Source of the DNA: CAZPMO01 sp964587515
GTDB lineage: Bacteria > Pseudomonadota > Alphaproteobacteria > MPNO01
Length of the DNA: 21,414 nucleotides
NCBI GenBank assembly: GCA_964587515.1
Contig: CAZPMO010000077.1
Coordinates: 1 to 21,414, forward strand
Reading direction: 5' to 3'
Made by a program: the position numbers and the translations under genes. The notes under the pieces were generated by a model, which worked only from the letters and a program-made list of their open reading frames with translations, was not told where the DNA came from and did not search any database. Below, one piece after another: positions 1 to 6,217 of the stretch (the first letter of the stretch is position 1; the number at the start of each line of letters is the position of its first letter).

Positions 1-1
1 C

Positions 2-337
2 GCCCGCAAGGGGCTCAACATGTTCCGCAAGGTCGATGTGCCGCTGCTCGGCATTATCGAGAACATGAGCTATTTCTCCTGTCCCCATTGCGGCGGGCGG
101 ACCGACATTTTCGACCATGGCGGCGCACACGCCGAGGCCGAGAAGATGGGCGTCGATTTTCTGGGCGAGATCCCGCTCGACATCGCGATCCGCGAATCCG
201 CCGACGGCGGCCGTCCCATCGTGGTCAGCGACCCGGACAGTCCACACGCCCAGGCCTATCGCGCGATCGCCGACAAGGTATGGGAAAAGATCGGCGCCGG
301 CGCGGGGCGCGAGGCGCCGCGCATCGTGATCCAGTAA
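2..337 (+). CDS. apbC: Mrp/ApbC-type iron-sulfur cluster carrier ATPase, C-terminal part (cut by window edge)
   Basis: The frame is open from the window edge, so the N-terminal P-loop part lies outside. The visible 111 residues carry the family's C-terminal signature: the stretch PLLGIIENMSYF followed by CPHCGG, where the CxxC cysteines bind the bridging Fe-S cluster in Mrp/NBP35 proteins, then GVDFLGEIPLDIAIRESADGG, which is highly typical of the family. Known role: a cytosolic P-loop ATPase that holds and transfers Fe-S clusters to apoproteins. It ends 12 bases before the next gene, whose ribosome binding site (AAGGAG) overlaps its stop codon, so the two are probably cotranscribed. The family call is firm; the symbol could equally be mrp. 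Confidence 0.93.
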   Translation, partial: ARKGLNMFRKVDVPLLGIIENMSYFSCPHCGGRTDIFDHGGAHAEAEKMGVDFLGEIPLDIAIRESADGGRPIVVSDPDSPHAQAYRAIADKVWEKIGAGAGREAPRIVIQ

Positions 338-349
338 GGAGATTGCACG

Positions 350-1252
350 ATGAGCGCGGGCACGATTTCGTTCAGGAAGGAGATGCGGTTCGAATATGGC
401 GCGGCGGAACCGATCACGCCGCTGGTGCGCCGCATCGTCGCGGAGAATCCGAGCTCATTCACCTTCCACGGCACCAACACCTATATCGTCGGCCACGGCG
501 AGGTCGCGGTGATCGACCCCGGCCCGGGCCCCGGTTTCGAGGCCCATGACGCCAATATCCTGGCCGCGCTCGAGGGCGAGAAGGTGGGCCATATCCTGGT
601 GACCCACACCCATACCGACCATTCGCCCGGCGCGCGGGCGCTGGCCCGGGCGACCGGCGCGCCGATCGTGGGTGCGCGGGCGCGACCCATCGCCGACGGC
701 CAGACCACCGTCGAGGCGGGCGAGAAGGACTTCGCGCCCGACATCGAGCTTGGCGACGGTGACGAATTCGCGGGCGAGGGCTGGACCCTGACGGCGGTTC
801 ATACGCCGGGTCACATGTCGAACCATCACTGCTTCGGGCTGGCCGAGGAGAACGCGCTGTTCTCCGGTGATCACGTGATGGGTTGGAACACCACTATCGT
901 TTCGCCGCCGGACGGCAACATGGCGGAATATTTCGCGAGCCTCGATATCTGCCTCACGCGTGACGACGCCGTTTATCATCCCGGACATGGCCCGCCCATC
1001 GAGGCGCCCCGGCCTTTCGTGCGCGCCTATCTCACCCATCGGCGCATGCGCGAGGGCGAGATCATGCGCTGTCTTGGAGACGGCGTCGCGACGGTGCCCG
1101 ACATGGTGCGCCGCATGTACACCCATCTGCCGGAAACCATGCACGGCGCCGCCGCGCGCTCGGTGTTCGCGCATATGGAGCACATGGTGGAGAGCGGCCG
1201 CGTCGCCTGCGACGGCGCGCCGACCACGGAGTCCGTTTACCGTCTGCCGTGA
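350..1252 (+). CDS. MBL-fold metallo-hydrolase (LACTB2-like)
   Basis: A 300-residue metallo-beta-lactamase-fold protein. The metal ligand motifs are visible: HTHTDH at residues 86-91 (HxHxDH), HTPGH at 151-155, FSGDHV with Asp174, and a final His in YHPGHG near 213, which together would bind two metal ions. The region after about residue 220 looks like the helical C-terminal extension (winged-helix type) found in LACTB2-like proteins. Members of this group hydrolyse thioesters, esters or RNA; the substrate cannot be read from the sequence. The ATG at 350 follows AAGGAG at 336-341 with good spacing. It lies just downstream of the Mrp gene and ends one base before the convergent L,D-transpeptidase stop codon. 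Confidence 0.9.
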   Translation: MSAGTISFRKEMRFEYGAAEPITPLVRRIVAENPSSFTFHGTNTYIVGHGEVAVIDPGPGPGFEAHDANILAALEGEKVGHILVTHTHTDHSPGARALARATGAPIVGARARPIADGQTTVEAGEKDFAPDIELGDGDEFAGEGWTLTAVHTPGHMSNHHCFGLAEENALFSGDHVMGWNTTIVSPPDGNMAEYFASLDICLTRDDAVYHPGHGPPIEAPRPFVRAYLTHRRMREGEIMRCLGDGVATVPDMVRRMYTHLPETMHGAAARSVFAHMEHMVESGRVACDGAPTTESVYRLP

Positions 1253-1253
1253 C

Positions 1254-1796
1254 TTACGGGTAGATATCGATGCGCGTGCCGTCGCGCACCGAGGCCCAGA
1301 TCTCGTCCATCTCGCGGTTGGTGACCGCGATGCAGCCCTGGGTCCAGTCGAGATTGGGATGGTTGAGCTGCTCGGCCGTCCAGTCGTTGGCGATTCCGTG
1401 GATCATGATCCTGCCGCCGGGATCGACGCCGCGCGCCCGGGCGTCCGCCTTATCGTTGCGGTTGGGATAGGAAATGTGGATCGCCTTGTAGAACGCGCTT
1501 TTGGGGAGCCGGTAGTCGAGCGTGTAGGAGCCTTCCGGCGTTTTCGCGTCGCCCACCACGCGCTTGTCGCCCTTGGGATAACGGCCCAGCGCCACGCGGT
1601 AGACTCGCAGCACGCGGTCGCCCCGCATCAGCACCAGCTTGCGCTCGCCCTTCAGCACCACCACGCGGTCGGCCTTGAGCGGCGTGATGTTATGGGGATG
1701 GCCCTTCGCGTGCGCGCTGCGCGCGGCGGCCGGTCCAGCGGTAGCGGCGGCGATCGAAACGGCGATCAGGCCCGCGATGATGACTTTGAAGGCCAT
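1254..1796 (-). CDS. L,D-transpeptidase (YkuD domain), exported
   Basis: A 180-residue protein with a signal peptide (a hydrophobic stretch over about residues 5-20, then an AAARSA-like cleavage site near 26) and a YkuD catalytic domain. The active-site signature is visible as IHG at 132-134 and TQGCIAV with catalytic Cys155. YkuD enzymes make 3-3 cross-links in periplasmic peptidoglycan or attach lipoproteins to it. The conserved SxGCI serine or arginine positions are partly replaced (TQGC, IAVTN), which is common in short proteobacterial YkuD proteins. An in-frame TTG at 1832 would lengthen the protein but falls inside the predicted -10 box, so the ATG at 1796 is chosen; GGGAG lies about 12 bases upstream. 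Confidence 0.88.
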   Translation of the reverse strand: MAFKVIIAGLIAVSIAAATAGPAAARSAHAKGHPHNITPLKADRVVVLKGERKLVLMRGDRVLRVYRVALGRYPKGDKRVVGDAKTPEGSYTLDYRLPKSAFYKAIHISYPNRNDKADARARGVDPGGRIMIHGIANDWTAEQLNHPNLDWTQGCIAVTNREMDEIWASVRDGTRIDIYP

Positions 1797-1831
1797 GGCC
1801 CGTATTGAACTCCCGGAACTTTCCAGGGTCA

Positions 1832-1861
1832 ACTATAGACCGGATTCGTTAAGTGTTTCAA
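1832..1861 (-). promoter_or_regulatory. Predicted sigma70-type promoter of the L,D-transpeptidase gene
   Basis: Reading the minus strand, TTGAAA (1861-1856) is followed after 18 bases by TATAGT (1837-1832), good matches to -35 and -10 boxes. Transcription would begin near 1825, giving a leader of about 30 bases before the ATG at 1796. This argues against the longer TTG start. Sequence match only. Confidence 0.5.
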
Positions 1862-1862
1862 A

Positions 1863-1886
1863 AGGGTGTTGGTTGAAATGCCAACA
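1863..1886 (-). terminator. Possible weak terminator after folA
   Basis: On the minus strand, downstream of the folA stop, TGTTGG (1886-1881) pairs with CCAACA (1872-1867) around an 8-base loop and is followed by CCC and TTTT. The stem is only six pairs and the T tract is short. A second, stronger stem without a T tract (1910-1917 with 1930-1937, eight pairs) lies closer to the folA stop. Together they may end the thyA-folA transcript just before the L,D-transpeptidase promoter. Confidence 0.35.
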
Positions 1887-1940
1887 TTAACGTCGTCTTA
1901 ACCATGGAACGCCGCGATCCGGAACGTATTCGCGGCGCGA

Positions 1941-2456
1941 TCAATTTTTGGTGACGTTTCGGTCGAGGACGACAAAACTGTATGACGCCTCGTCGCCTTC
2001 GATCGCGGCGGCCGGGGTGCGGGAGATTTCGCGCCACTGGTCGCGGTCGAAATCCGGAAATCGGATGTCGCCCTCGACGCTACCCTGAACTTCGGTGAGA
2101 TAGATGCGGTCGGCGCGGTCGAGCGCGCCCGCATAGATCGCCGCGCCGCCGATCACCATGGCCTCCGTAACGCCGGCCGCCGCGGCTTGCCCTGCGGCCA
2201 CCGTGAGAGCCTCGTCTATGTCGCGGCTGACCAAAGCGTCGTCGGGCGCGAAATCGGGATCGCGGCTGACCACGATATTGGCGCGCCCCGGCAGCGCGCG
2301 GCCGATCGATTCATAGGTCTTGCGGCCCATCACCACCGGCTTGCCCATGGTGATCTCGCGGAAGTGGCGCAAATCGCCCGGCAGCCGCCAGGGCAGGGCG
2401 CCGTCGCGTCCGATCACATTGTTCTCGGCCACCGCCGCGATCAGGGAGATGCGCAT
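1941..2456 (-). CDS. folA: Dihydrofolate reductase
   Basis: A 171-residue enzyme that reduces dihydrofolate to tetrahydrofolate with NADPH. Visible landmarks are the N-terminal ISLIAAVAENNVIG, GALPWRLPGDLRHF with the substrate-binding acid at Asp28, VVMGRKTYESIGRALPGR (NADPH-binding region), VIGGAAIY and YLTEV, in family order and spacing. The ATG at 2456 is chosen because homology begins exactly there; the frame remains open to 2567, but those codons run through the intergenic repeat and read as low-complexity Arg/Pro. It lies downstream of thyA on the same strand, separated by about 207 bases; ThyA produces the dihydrofolate that FolA recycles. No strong ribosome binding site is seen. Confidence 0.96.
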   Translation of the reverse strand: MRISLIAAVAENNVIGRDGALPWRLPGDLRHFREITMGKPVVMGRKTYESIGRALPGRANIVVSRDPDFAPDDALVSRDIDEALTVAAGQAAAAGVTEAMVIGGAAIYAGALDRADRIYLTEVQGSVEGDIRFPDFDRDQWREISRTPAAAIEGDEASYSFVVLDRNVTKN

Positions 2457-2482
2457 TTGCGGACCGAATTCGACGCTTCGAA

Positions 2483-2633
2483 CCCTCTCCCCTCGCGGGA
2501 GAGGGAGGGACCCGCGACGCGTAAGCGTCGTGGGAGGGTGAGGGGGACGCCGCCGACAGGCGGCCAAAAACAGTTTCTTGACGCGCTGACGCGCTTACCC
2601 CTCACCCAACCCTCTCCCGCAAGGGGAGAGGGA
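2483..2633. repeat. Inverted pair of REP-like palindromic elements between folA and thyA
   Basis: Two related units face each other. Unit 1 (2483-2545) contains the palindrome CCCTCTCCCC-TCGC-GGGAGAGGG followed, after a small inserted stem (acgcgtaagcgt region), by GGGTGAGGGG. Unit 2 (2597-2633) is the same motif in reverse: CCCCTCACCCAA, then CCCTCTCCCGCAAGGGGAGAGGG read as a hairpin. Each unit folds alone, and the pair can fold together into one long stem. CCCTCTCCC/GGGAGAGGG elements of this type are widespread intergenic repeats in alphaproteobacteria. This one sits in the thyA-folA gap, where it could stabilise or pause the transcript. Confidence 0.85.
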
Positions 2634-2663
2634 CGTTTTTTGTTCGTACCGCCAAGTCCACGG

Positions 2664-3458
2664 CTAAACCGCGACCGGCGCGGAGATGTGGGGGTGCGGC
2701 TGGTAGCCCTCCAGCGTGAAATCATCATAGTGGAAGCCGAAGATATCCCGGCGGTCCGGGTTCAGCGCCAGGGTCGGCAGCGGCAGCGGCTGGCGTGTGA
2801 GCTGTTCATCGGCCTGATCGACATGGTTGGCGTAGAGATGCGCGTCGCCGAACGTATGGACGAAGTCGCCCGCCGCCAGCCCCGTGACATGGGCCATCAT
2901 GACGGTCAGCAGCGCATAGGAGGCGATGTTGAACGGCACGCCCAGGAAGATATCGGCGCTGCGCTGATAGAGCTGGCAGGACAGCCGGCCGTCGGCCACG
3001 TAGAACTGGAACAGGCAGTGGCACGGCGGCAGCGCCATGCGGTCCACGTCGGCGACGTTCCAGGCGCTGACGATCAGCCGCCGCGAATTCGGGTTGGTCC
3101 GGATTTCCTCCACCACGCGGGCGATCTGGTCGATCGGCCGCCCGTCCCGCCCGGGCCACGACCGCCACTGATGGCCGTAGACCGGCCCGAGATCGCCGTT
3201 GTCGTCGGCCCATTCGTCCCAGATCGAGACGCCGTGCTCGTTGAGATAGGCGACATTGGTGTCGCCGGCCAGGAACCACAGTAATTCGTGGATGATCGAG
3301 CGCACATGCAGTTTCTTGGTGGTGATCAGCGGAAAGCCCTGGGAAAGGTCGAAACGCATCTGATGGCCGAACACGCTGGTCGTGCCGGTGCCGGTGCGGT
3401 CGCCCCGCCGCGCGCCCGTCTCGCGCACATGGCGCATAAGATCAAGATATTGCTGCAT
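2664..3458 (-). CDS. thyA: Thymidylate synthase
   Basis: A 264-residue protein, the same length as E. coli ThyA. It methylates dUMP to dTMP using methylene-tetrahydrofolate, leaving dihydrofolate for FolA. Conserved features are DRTGTGT near residue 20 (phosphate-binding Arg), HELLWFLAGDTN at 57-68, IWDEWA, GPVYGHQWR, and the active site PPCHCLFQFYV with nucleophile Cys146, then LYQRSADIFLGVPFNIASYALL and the C-terminal HPHISAPVAV. The motif reads CHC where E. coli has CHA, a minor change. The ATG at 3458 is preceded by a weak GGA. It is transcribed divergently from the tmRNA gene and upstream of folA. Confidence 0.98.
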   Translation of the reverse strand: MQQYLDLMRHVRETGARRGDRTGTGTTSVFGHQMRFDLSQGFPLITTKKLHVRSIIHELLWFLAGDTNVAYLNEHGVSIWDEWADDNGDLGPVYGHQWRSWPGRDGRPIDQIARVVEEIRTNPNSRRLIVSAWNVADVDRMALPPCHCLFQFYVADGRLSCQLYQRSADIFLGVPFNIASYALLTVMMAHVTGLAAGDFVHTFGDAHLYANHVDQADEQLTRQPLPLPTLALNPDRRDIFGFHYDDFTLEGYQPHPHISAPVAV

Positions 3459-3519
3459 TTTTTCCGTCGTTTGTTCGCTAAATAGCAGTTTTCCGCCGAT
3501 TCTCTTTTGCTCGCTACAC

Positions 3520-3548
3520 TTTAATTTAAGGCCGAATCAGCTTATATT
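3520..3548 (+). promoter_or_regulatory. Possible promoter of the tmRNA gene
   Basis: TTTAAT (3520-3525) and TATATT (3543-3548) are 17 bases apart in the AT-rich gap between thyA and tmRNA. Transcription would begin near 3555, just at the first stem of the predicted acceptor RNA. The -10 box is good and the -35 box poor. Confidence 0.35.
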
Positions 3549-3554
3549 AAAAGC

Positions 3555-3634
3555 GTCGGGCAACCGACTATGGCGATAAACGGCTTGTGAAATAAGCGAT
3601 GCGGACCCGGGGGCAGTACCCGGCGCCTCCACCA
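3555..3634 (+). ncRNA. tmRNA acceptor piece
   Basis: It begins with a GTCGG-GCAA-CCGAC hairpin (3555-3568, GNRA-type loop). It then has a strand GGCGA (3573-3577 region) that can pair with TCGCC in the coding piece, and a T arm with stem CCGGG (3607-3611) and CCCGG (3619-3623) around the seven-base loop GGCAGTA. That loop is not the usual TTCGA-type T loop, but to my recollection it is usual for permuted alphaproteobacterial tmRNAs. It ends with discriminator A and CCA at 3631-3634. The mature 5' end is inferred. Confidence 0.8.
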
Positions 3635-3677
3635 ACCCTTATCGCCGCCCAGCACGGCTTGCGGGCGGCCACCTTAT
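3635..3677 (+). other. tmRNA intervening segment removed during maturation
   Basis: This 43-base segment joins the CCA of the acceptor piece to the first G of the coding piece. It folds into a seven-pair stem, GCCGCCC (3644-3650) with GGGCGGC (3663-3669), around a 12-base loop. In other permuted tmRNAs the equivalent loop is cut out so that the RNA becomes two pieces. Confidence 0.75.
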
Positions 3678-3761
3678 GGGGGCGAAATAGGATCGACGCG
3701 CGTGTAAAGACCTGCTTTTCGCCCGGCATGGTACCGCCGTTATCGGGCTAAAATTACAAGT

Positions 3762-3797
3762 GCCAATGATAATGACTTGGCCCTCGCTGCCTAATAG
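3762..3797 (+). other. tmRNA tag reading frame, peptide ANDNDLALAA
   Basis: From the resume codon GCC (3762-3764) the frame reads Ala-Asn-Asp-Asn-Asp-Leu-Ala-Leu-Ala-Ala, followed by two stops, TAA and TAG. The ANDN start is shared with alphaproteobacterial tags such as that of Caulobacter, and the LAA end is the ClpX recognition end. With the alanine carried by tmRNA itself, the added tag would be AANDNDLALAA. The tag is short (ten codons). Confidence 0.88.
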
Positions 3798-3845
3798 GTA
3801 AGCGCGGCCCGGGGGGCGCCGGGCAACAGAAGCCCCCCACTTTCC

Positions 3846-4073
3846 TCAAATATCAAAACTCCGAAATCGGCAGCCGCGGCGAAGCCGGCGAGCGATAACA
3901 CGGTTCGGCGGTGTCCCGAATTTTTCACTTCTGATTCAAGGAGCGCGCCATCCGACCCGTCTGGCAGCGCCTTCGAATTTCCGAATCGAGGAGCCGTCAG
4001 GCCGGTGTGGACTACGTGATTCCGTTCAGTCGGGCGTTATTTTAGGATAATTTGTACTGGAATATTATTCTAA
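3846..4073. other. Gene-poor stretch between tmRNA and the kinase frame
   Basis: No convincing gene on either strand. A short plus-strand frame (3935-4045) has no start codon or recognisable similarity. Two imperfect copies of a motif resembling CGAATTT then GAATCGAGGAGC lie at 3917-3944 and 3974-3994. The last 50 bases are strikingly AT-rich compared with the rest of the window. Confidence 0.5.
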
Positions 4074-4079
4074 TATAAA
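4052..4079 (+). promoter_or_regulatory. Possible promoter upstream of the histidine kinase
   Basis: TTGTAC (4052-4057) and TATAAA (4074-4079) are 16 bases apart in an AT-rich patch. The -10 box is good and the -35 half is weak. A 17-codon frame beginning at ATG 4082 lies directly downstream but is out of frame with the kinase. Confidence 0.3.
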
Positions 4080-4259
4080 AGATGTATTTCTCTCTCCCTC
4101 CATTCCTCAAGGCCAGATCGAAGGAAGTCGGTTGATTTTCGAAACAGGACAATTGCCTCTTGTAAAGCTGCTGGCGCGGGGCGGAAGGCTGTCGGTGAAA
4201 TCGACTCGTTCCAGGTCGCGAAGCGCTTCATACGCAAGGACGGAGAACTGATCTGGGTC
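4074..4259 (+). pseudogene. Open upstream extension of the kinase frame: PAS domain remnant without a start codon
   Basis: The kinase frame stays open back to the stop at 4071-4073, but the extension contains no ATG, GTG or TTG. Its last part reads GEIDSFQVAKRFIRKDG, then ELIWVV, which runs directly into the next residues of the annotated kinase and is clearly the second half of a PAS/PAC fold. The first half of that PAS domain is not recognisable in any frame upstream, so the original N-terminus seems to have been lost. Confidence 0.6.
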
Positions 4260-5591
4260 GTGAACGATCATTCCGTGATACGCGACGACCACGGCCAATT
4301 GATTTTTTCCATAAATCTTTATCAGGATGTCACCGAGCGCAGAATGGCGGAACAGCGTCTCACCGATTCCCTCGAATCTATTTCGGAGGGTTTTGTTCTC
4401 TATGACAAGAACGACAAACTTGTCGTCTGCAACAGCAAGTACAAAGAAATCTACACCGCCTCTACAGAAGCAATATTACCCGGCGCGACGTTTGAAGAAA
4501 TTATCCGGTATGGGGTGGCGAATGGCCAATACCTTGAGGCGCAGGGGCGGGAAGAAGAGTTCATCAGAGAACGCGTGGCCAAGCATCAGAACCCCACCGA
4601 AGTTATAGAACAGCCTTTGGCGGGCGGGAGATGGTTGCGGATTGAGGAACGCAAGACCAAAGAGGGCGGTATCGTGGGAATCCGCACCGATATCACACAG
4701 CTGAAAATTACCGAGGCGGAACTGGTTAAACATCGCGATCATCTCGAGGAGACTGTCGCCGAACGGACTAAGGAACTCGAACTTGAGAGAATGAACGCCG
4801 AGGCCGCCAACAAAGCCAAGTCGATTTTCCTCGCCACGATGAGTCACGAGTTAAGGACGCCGCTGAACGCCATTATCGGCTACAGCGACATGTTGATGGA
4901 GGAGATCGAAGGCGGCGAACCCGGAGAACAGCTTCCCGATCTGGAGAAGATAAAAGGCTCGGGCAAGCATCTTCTTCGATTGATCAACGACATCCTCGAT
5001 ATATCTAAAATCGAAACCGGTCAGGTGGAACTGTATCTTGAAACCACCCATATCGGCGACCTGGTCGAAGATGTCGTGGCGACGGCCGCGCCCCTGATCG
5101 ATCAGAATGAAAATATCCTGGAAGTGATTAAGACCGGCGACCTGGAGAGCGGGATCACGGATACGACCCGCTTGCGTCAGGTCCTTTTCAATCTCCTTAG
5201 CAACGCTGCCAAGTTCACGCAAAATGGGACGATAACGTTGGAGGCCACGCGAATCGTGGGTTCCCATGGGGACGAATTCGAATTTTTGGTGACCGATACT
5301 GGGATCGGAATCCCGGAAGACAAACTGGATGCTATTTTTGACGCCTTTATGCAGGCCGATGCGTCCATAGCCCGCGAATATGGCGGCACGGGGCTTGGTC
5401 TGCCGATCACCCGGCGGCTCTGCGAAATGATGGGCGGTTACATCACTGTGAGAAGTACGCCAGGTAAGGAAACCGTGTTTACGGTCCGCGTTCCCGTCGA
5501 AGTAACGGCACCGGTCTCCCAGCAAAAGGCTGTTAAAAGCTCAACGACCGAAAGCGATCCGGACAATCGCGCCCGCGTGCTTGCCGGCTGA
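4260..5591 (+). CDS. PAS-domain sensor histidine kinase, apparently truncated at both ends
   Basis: Read from GTG 4260 (443 residues) it holds the tail of a PAS domain ending DVTERR (residues 23-28), a second PAS_7-like domain (about 36-150, EGFVLYDKNDKLVVCN), a coiled coil (152-188), and HisKA with phospho-acceptor His196 in MSHELRTPLN. The ATPase domain follows with N box NLLSNAAKFT (311-320), DTGIGI (346-351), FDAFMQAD and GGTGLGL (375-381). All catalytic boxes are intact, and there is no membrane segment. The protein ends NRARVLAG, where hybrid kinases of this kind continue RVLVVDD into a receiver domain. Codon use is less GC-rich than in the neighbours. A shorter start at ATG 4344 would give a clean PAS-kinase. 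Signal and partner are unknown. Confidence 0.85.
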   Translation: MNDHSVIRDDHGQLIFSINLYQDVTERRMAEQRLTDSLESISEGFVLYDKNDKLVVCNSKYKEIYTASTEAILPGATFEEIIRYGVANGQYLEAQGREEEFIRERVAKHQNPTEVIEQPLAGGRWLRIEERKTKEGGIVGIRTDITQLKITEAELVKHRDHLEETVAERTKELELERMNAEAANKAKSIFLATMSHELRTPLNAIIGYSDMLMEEIEGGEPGEQLPDLEKIKGSGKHLLRLINDILDISKIETGQVELYLETTHIGDLVEDVVATAAPLIDQNENILEVIKTGDLESGITDTTRLRQVLFNLLSNAAKFTQNGTITLEATRIVGSHGDEFEFLVTDTGIGIPEDKLDAIFDAFMQADASIAREYGGTGLGLPITRRLCEMMGGYITVRSTPGKETVFTVRVPVEVTAPVSQQKAVKSSTTESDPDNRARVLAG

Positions 5592-5600
5592 GCCGGTTTT
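5583..5600 (+). terminator. Candidate rho-independent terminator overlapping the kinase stop codon
   Basis: CCGGC (5584-5588) pairs with GCCGG (5592-5596) around the TGA stop codon as loop, followed by TTTT (5597-5600). The stem is short but GC-only. If real, it fixes the present 3' end of the truncated kinase transcript. Confidence 0.4.
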
Positions 5601-5624
5601 CGTGAAATTGCCCCATTTTTAATA

Positions 5625-5643
5625 TTCGGTGTTCTGAACCGAA
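5625..5643 (+). repeat. Short inverted repeat upstream of sspB
   Basis: TTCGGT (5625-5630) and ACCGAA (5638-5643) form a perfect six-base inverted repeat with a seven-base spacer, in the 115-base gap before sspB. It could be an operator or a leader hairpin. Nothing else supports a function. Confidence 0.3.
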
Positions 5644-5706
5644 CCGGGGACCCGAGCATCCACCGGCGTGCTTGCGGCGGCGGGCGGTTGCCCGTAAAAA
5701 TGCTTC

Positions 5707-6183
5707 ATGTCGGATGATCTGATGCGCTATCAGGAAAAGCTCGAGATTTCGCTGCGCGGCGTGGTGCGCCTGGCGCTGGAGGAAATCGCCGAGCACGGGC
5801 TGCCCGGCGAGCATCATTTCTACATCACTTTCAACACCAATGCGCCCGGGGTCCACATATCCGATGTGCTCCGCGCCCAATACGCCGATGAGATGACCAT
5901 CGTCCTGCAGCATCAGTTCTGGGGGCTGGAAGTGGATGAGCACGGCTTCGCCGTCACGCTGAGTTTCAACCAGGTCTCGGAACGGCTGGAAGTGCCGTAC
6001 GAGGCGATGGTCGCCTTCCTCGATCCATCGGTGAATTTCGGCCTTCAGTTCCAGTCGGGGCAGGCCGCCAATGCCGGGGAAGGACCGGACGACGCGATTT
6101 CGGCGCCGCAAGAGGGCGACGGCGACGAAGACGAAGGCAAGACCGGCGAAATCGTCGCGCTCGATAATTTTCGCAAGAAATAA
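5707..6183 (+). CDS. sspB: SspB, ClpXP adaptor for tmRNA-tagged proteins (alpha type)
   Basis: A 158-residue protein matching the alphaproteobacterial SspB family. An N-terminal helix (MRYQEKLEISLRGVVRLALE) is followed by the beta-rich substrate domain (HHFYITFNT, PGVHISDVLRAQYADEMTIVLQ, FWGLEVDEHGFAVTLSF, VPYEAMVAFLDPSVNFGLQF). A disordered acidic linker (about 118-147) then leads to a C-terminal EIVALDNFRKK tail. In known SspB proteins this last motif docks on the ClpX zinc-binding domain while the body holds the ssrA tag, raising the rate of degradation. The ATG at 5707 has no clear ribosome binding site; Met6 at 5722 is an alternative. The tmRNA it serves lies 1.9 kb upstream, and fumA follows after 34 bases. 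Confidence 0.93.
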   Translation: MSDDLMRYQEKLEISLRGVVRLALEEIAEHGLPGEHHFYITFNTNAPGVHISDVLRAQYADEMTIVLQHQFWGLEVDEHGFAVTLSFNQVSERLEVPYEAMVAFLDPSVNFGLQFQSGQAANAGEGPDDAISAPQEGDGDEDEGKTGEIVALDNFRKK

Positions 6184-6217
6184 CAGGCCGCGCCAGGCCT
6201 TCGAACGGAGCACCGCC

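Larger units (their letters stand above)
3551..3845 (+). ncRNA. ssrA: Transfer-messenger RNA, circularly permuted two-piece form (precursor)
   Basis: The gene is in permuted order: acceptor half first, then a spacer, then the coding half. The 5' strand GGGGGCG (3678-3684) pairs with CGCCTCC (3624-3630), giving a seven-pair acceptor stem whose third pair is G-U, the alanine identity element. The acceptor half ends in encoded CCA at 3632-3634. GGATCGACG (3690-3698) matches the conserved D-arm region of tmRNA. The resume frame at 3762 encodes ANDNDLALAA and ends TAA TAG. A textbook H-type pseudoknot follows: GCCCGG (3807-3812) with CCGGGC (3819-3824), and GGGGC (3813-3817) with GCCCC (3832-3836). 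Known role: rescue of stalled ribosomes and tagging of their products. Permutation is characteristic of alphaproteobacteria (also some cyanobacteria and betaproteobacteria). The outer ends are approximate. Confidence 0.95.

Noticed and set aside
2549..2570. Stem CCGCC/GGCGG next to an A-rich run, considered as a thyA terminator
   Set aside because: On the minus strand the T run comes before the stem, not after it, so it cannot act as an intrinsic terminator for thyA.
2611..2641. Palindrome followed by seven T residues on the plus strand, considered as a terminator
   Set aside because: It has the right shape for the plus strand, but no plus-strand gene runs into it; it is better explained as part of the repeat pair.
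2187..3284. A 365-codon plus-strand open frame across folA, the repeat pair and thyA
   Set aside because: It runs opposite two certain genes and through the palindromic repeat; no similarity pattern.
4082..4135. A 17-codon frame after the possible kinase promoter, considered as a leader peptide or the true kinase start
   Set aside because: It is out of frame with the kinase, has no clear ribosome binding site and no run of regulatory codons.
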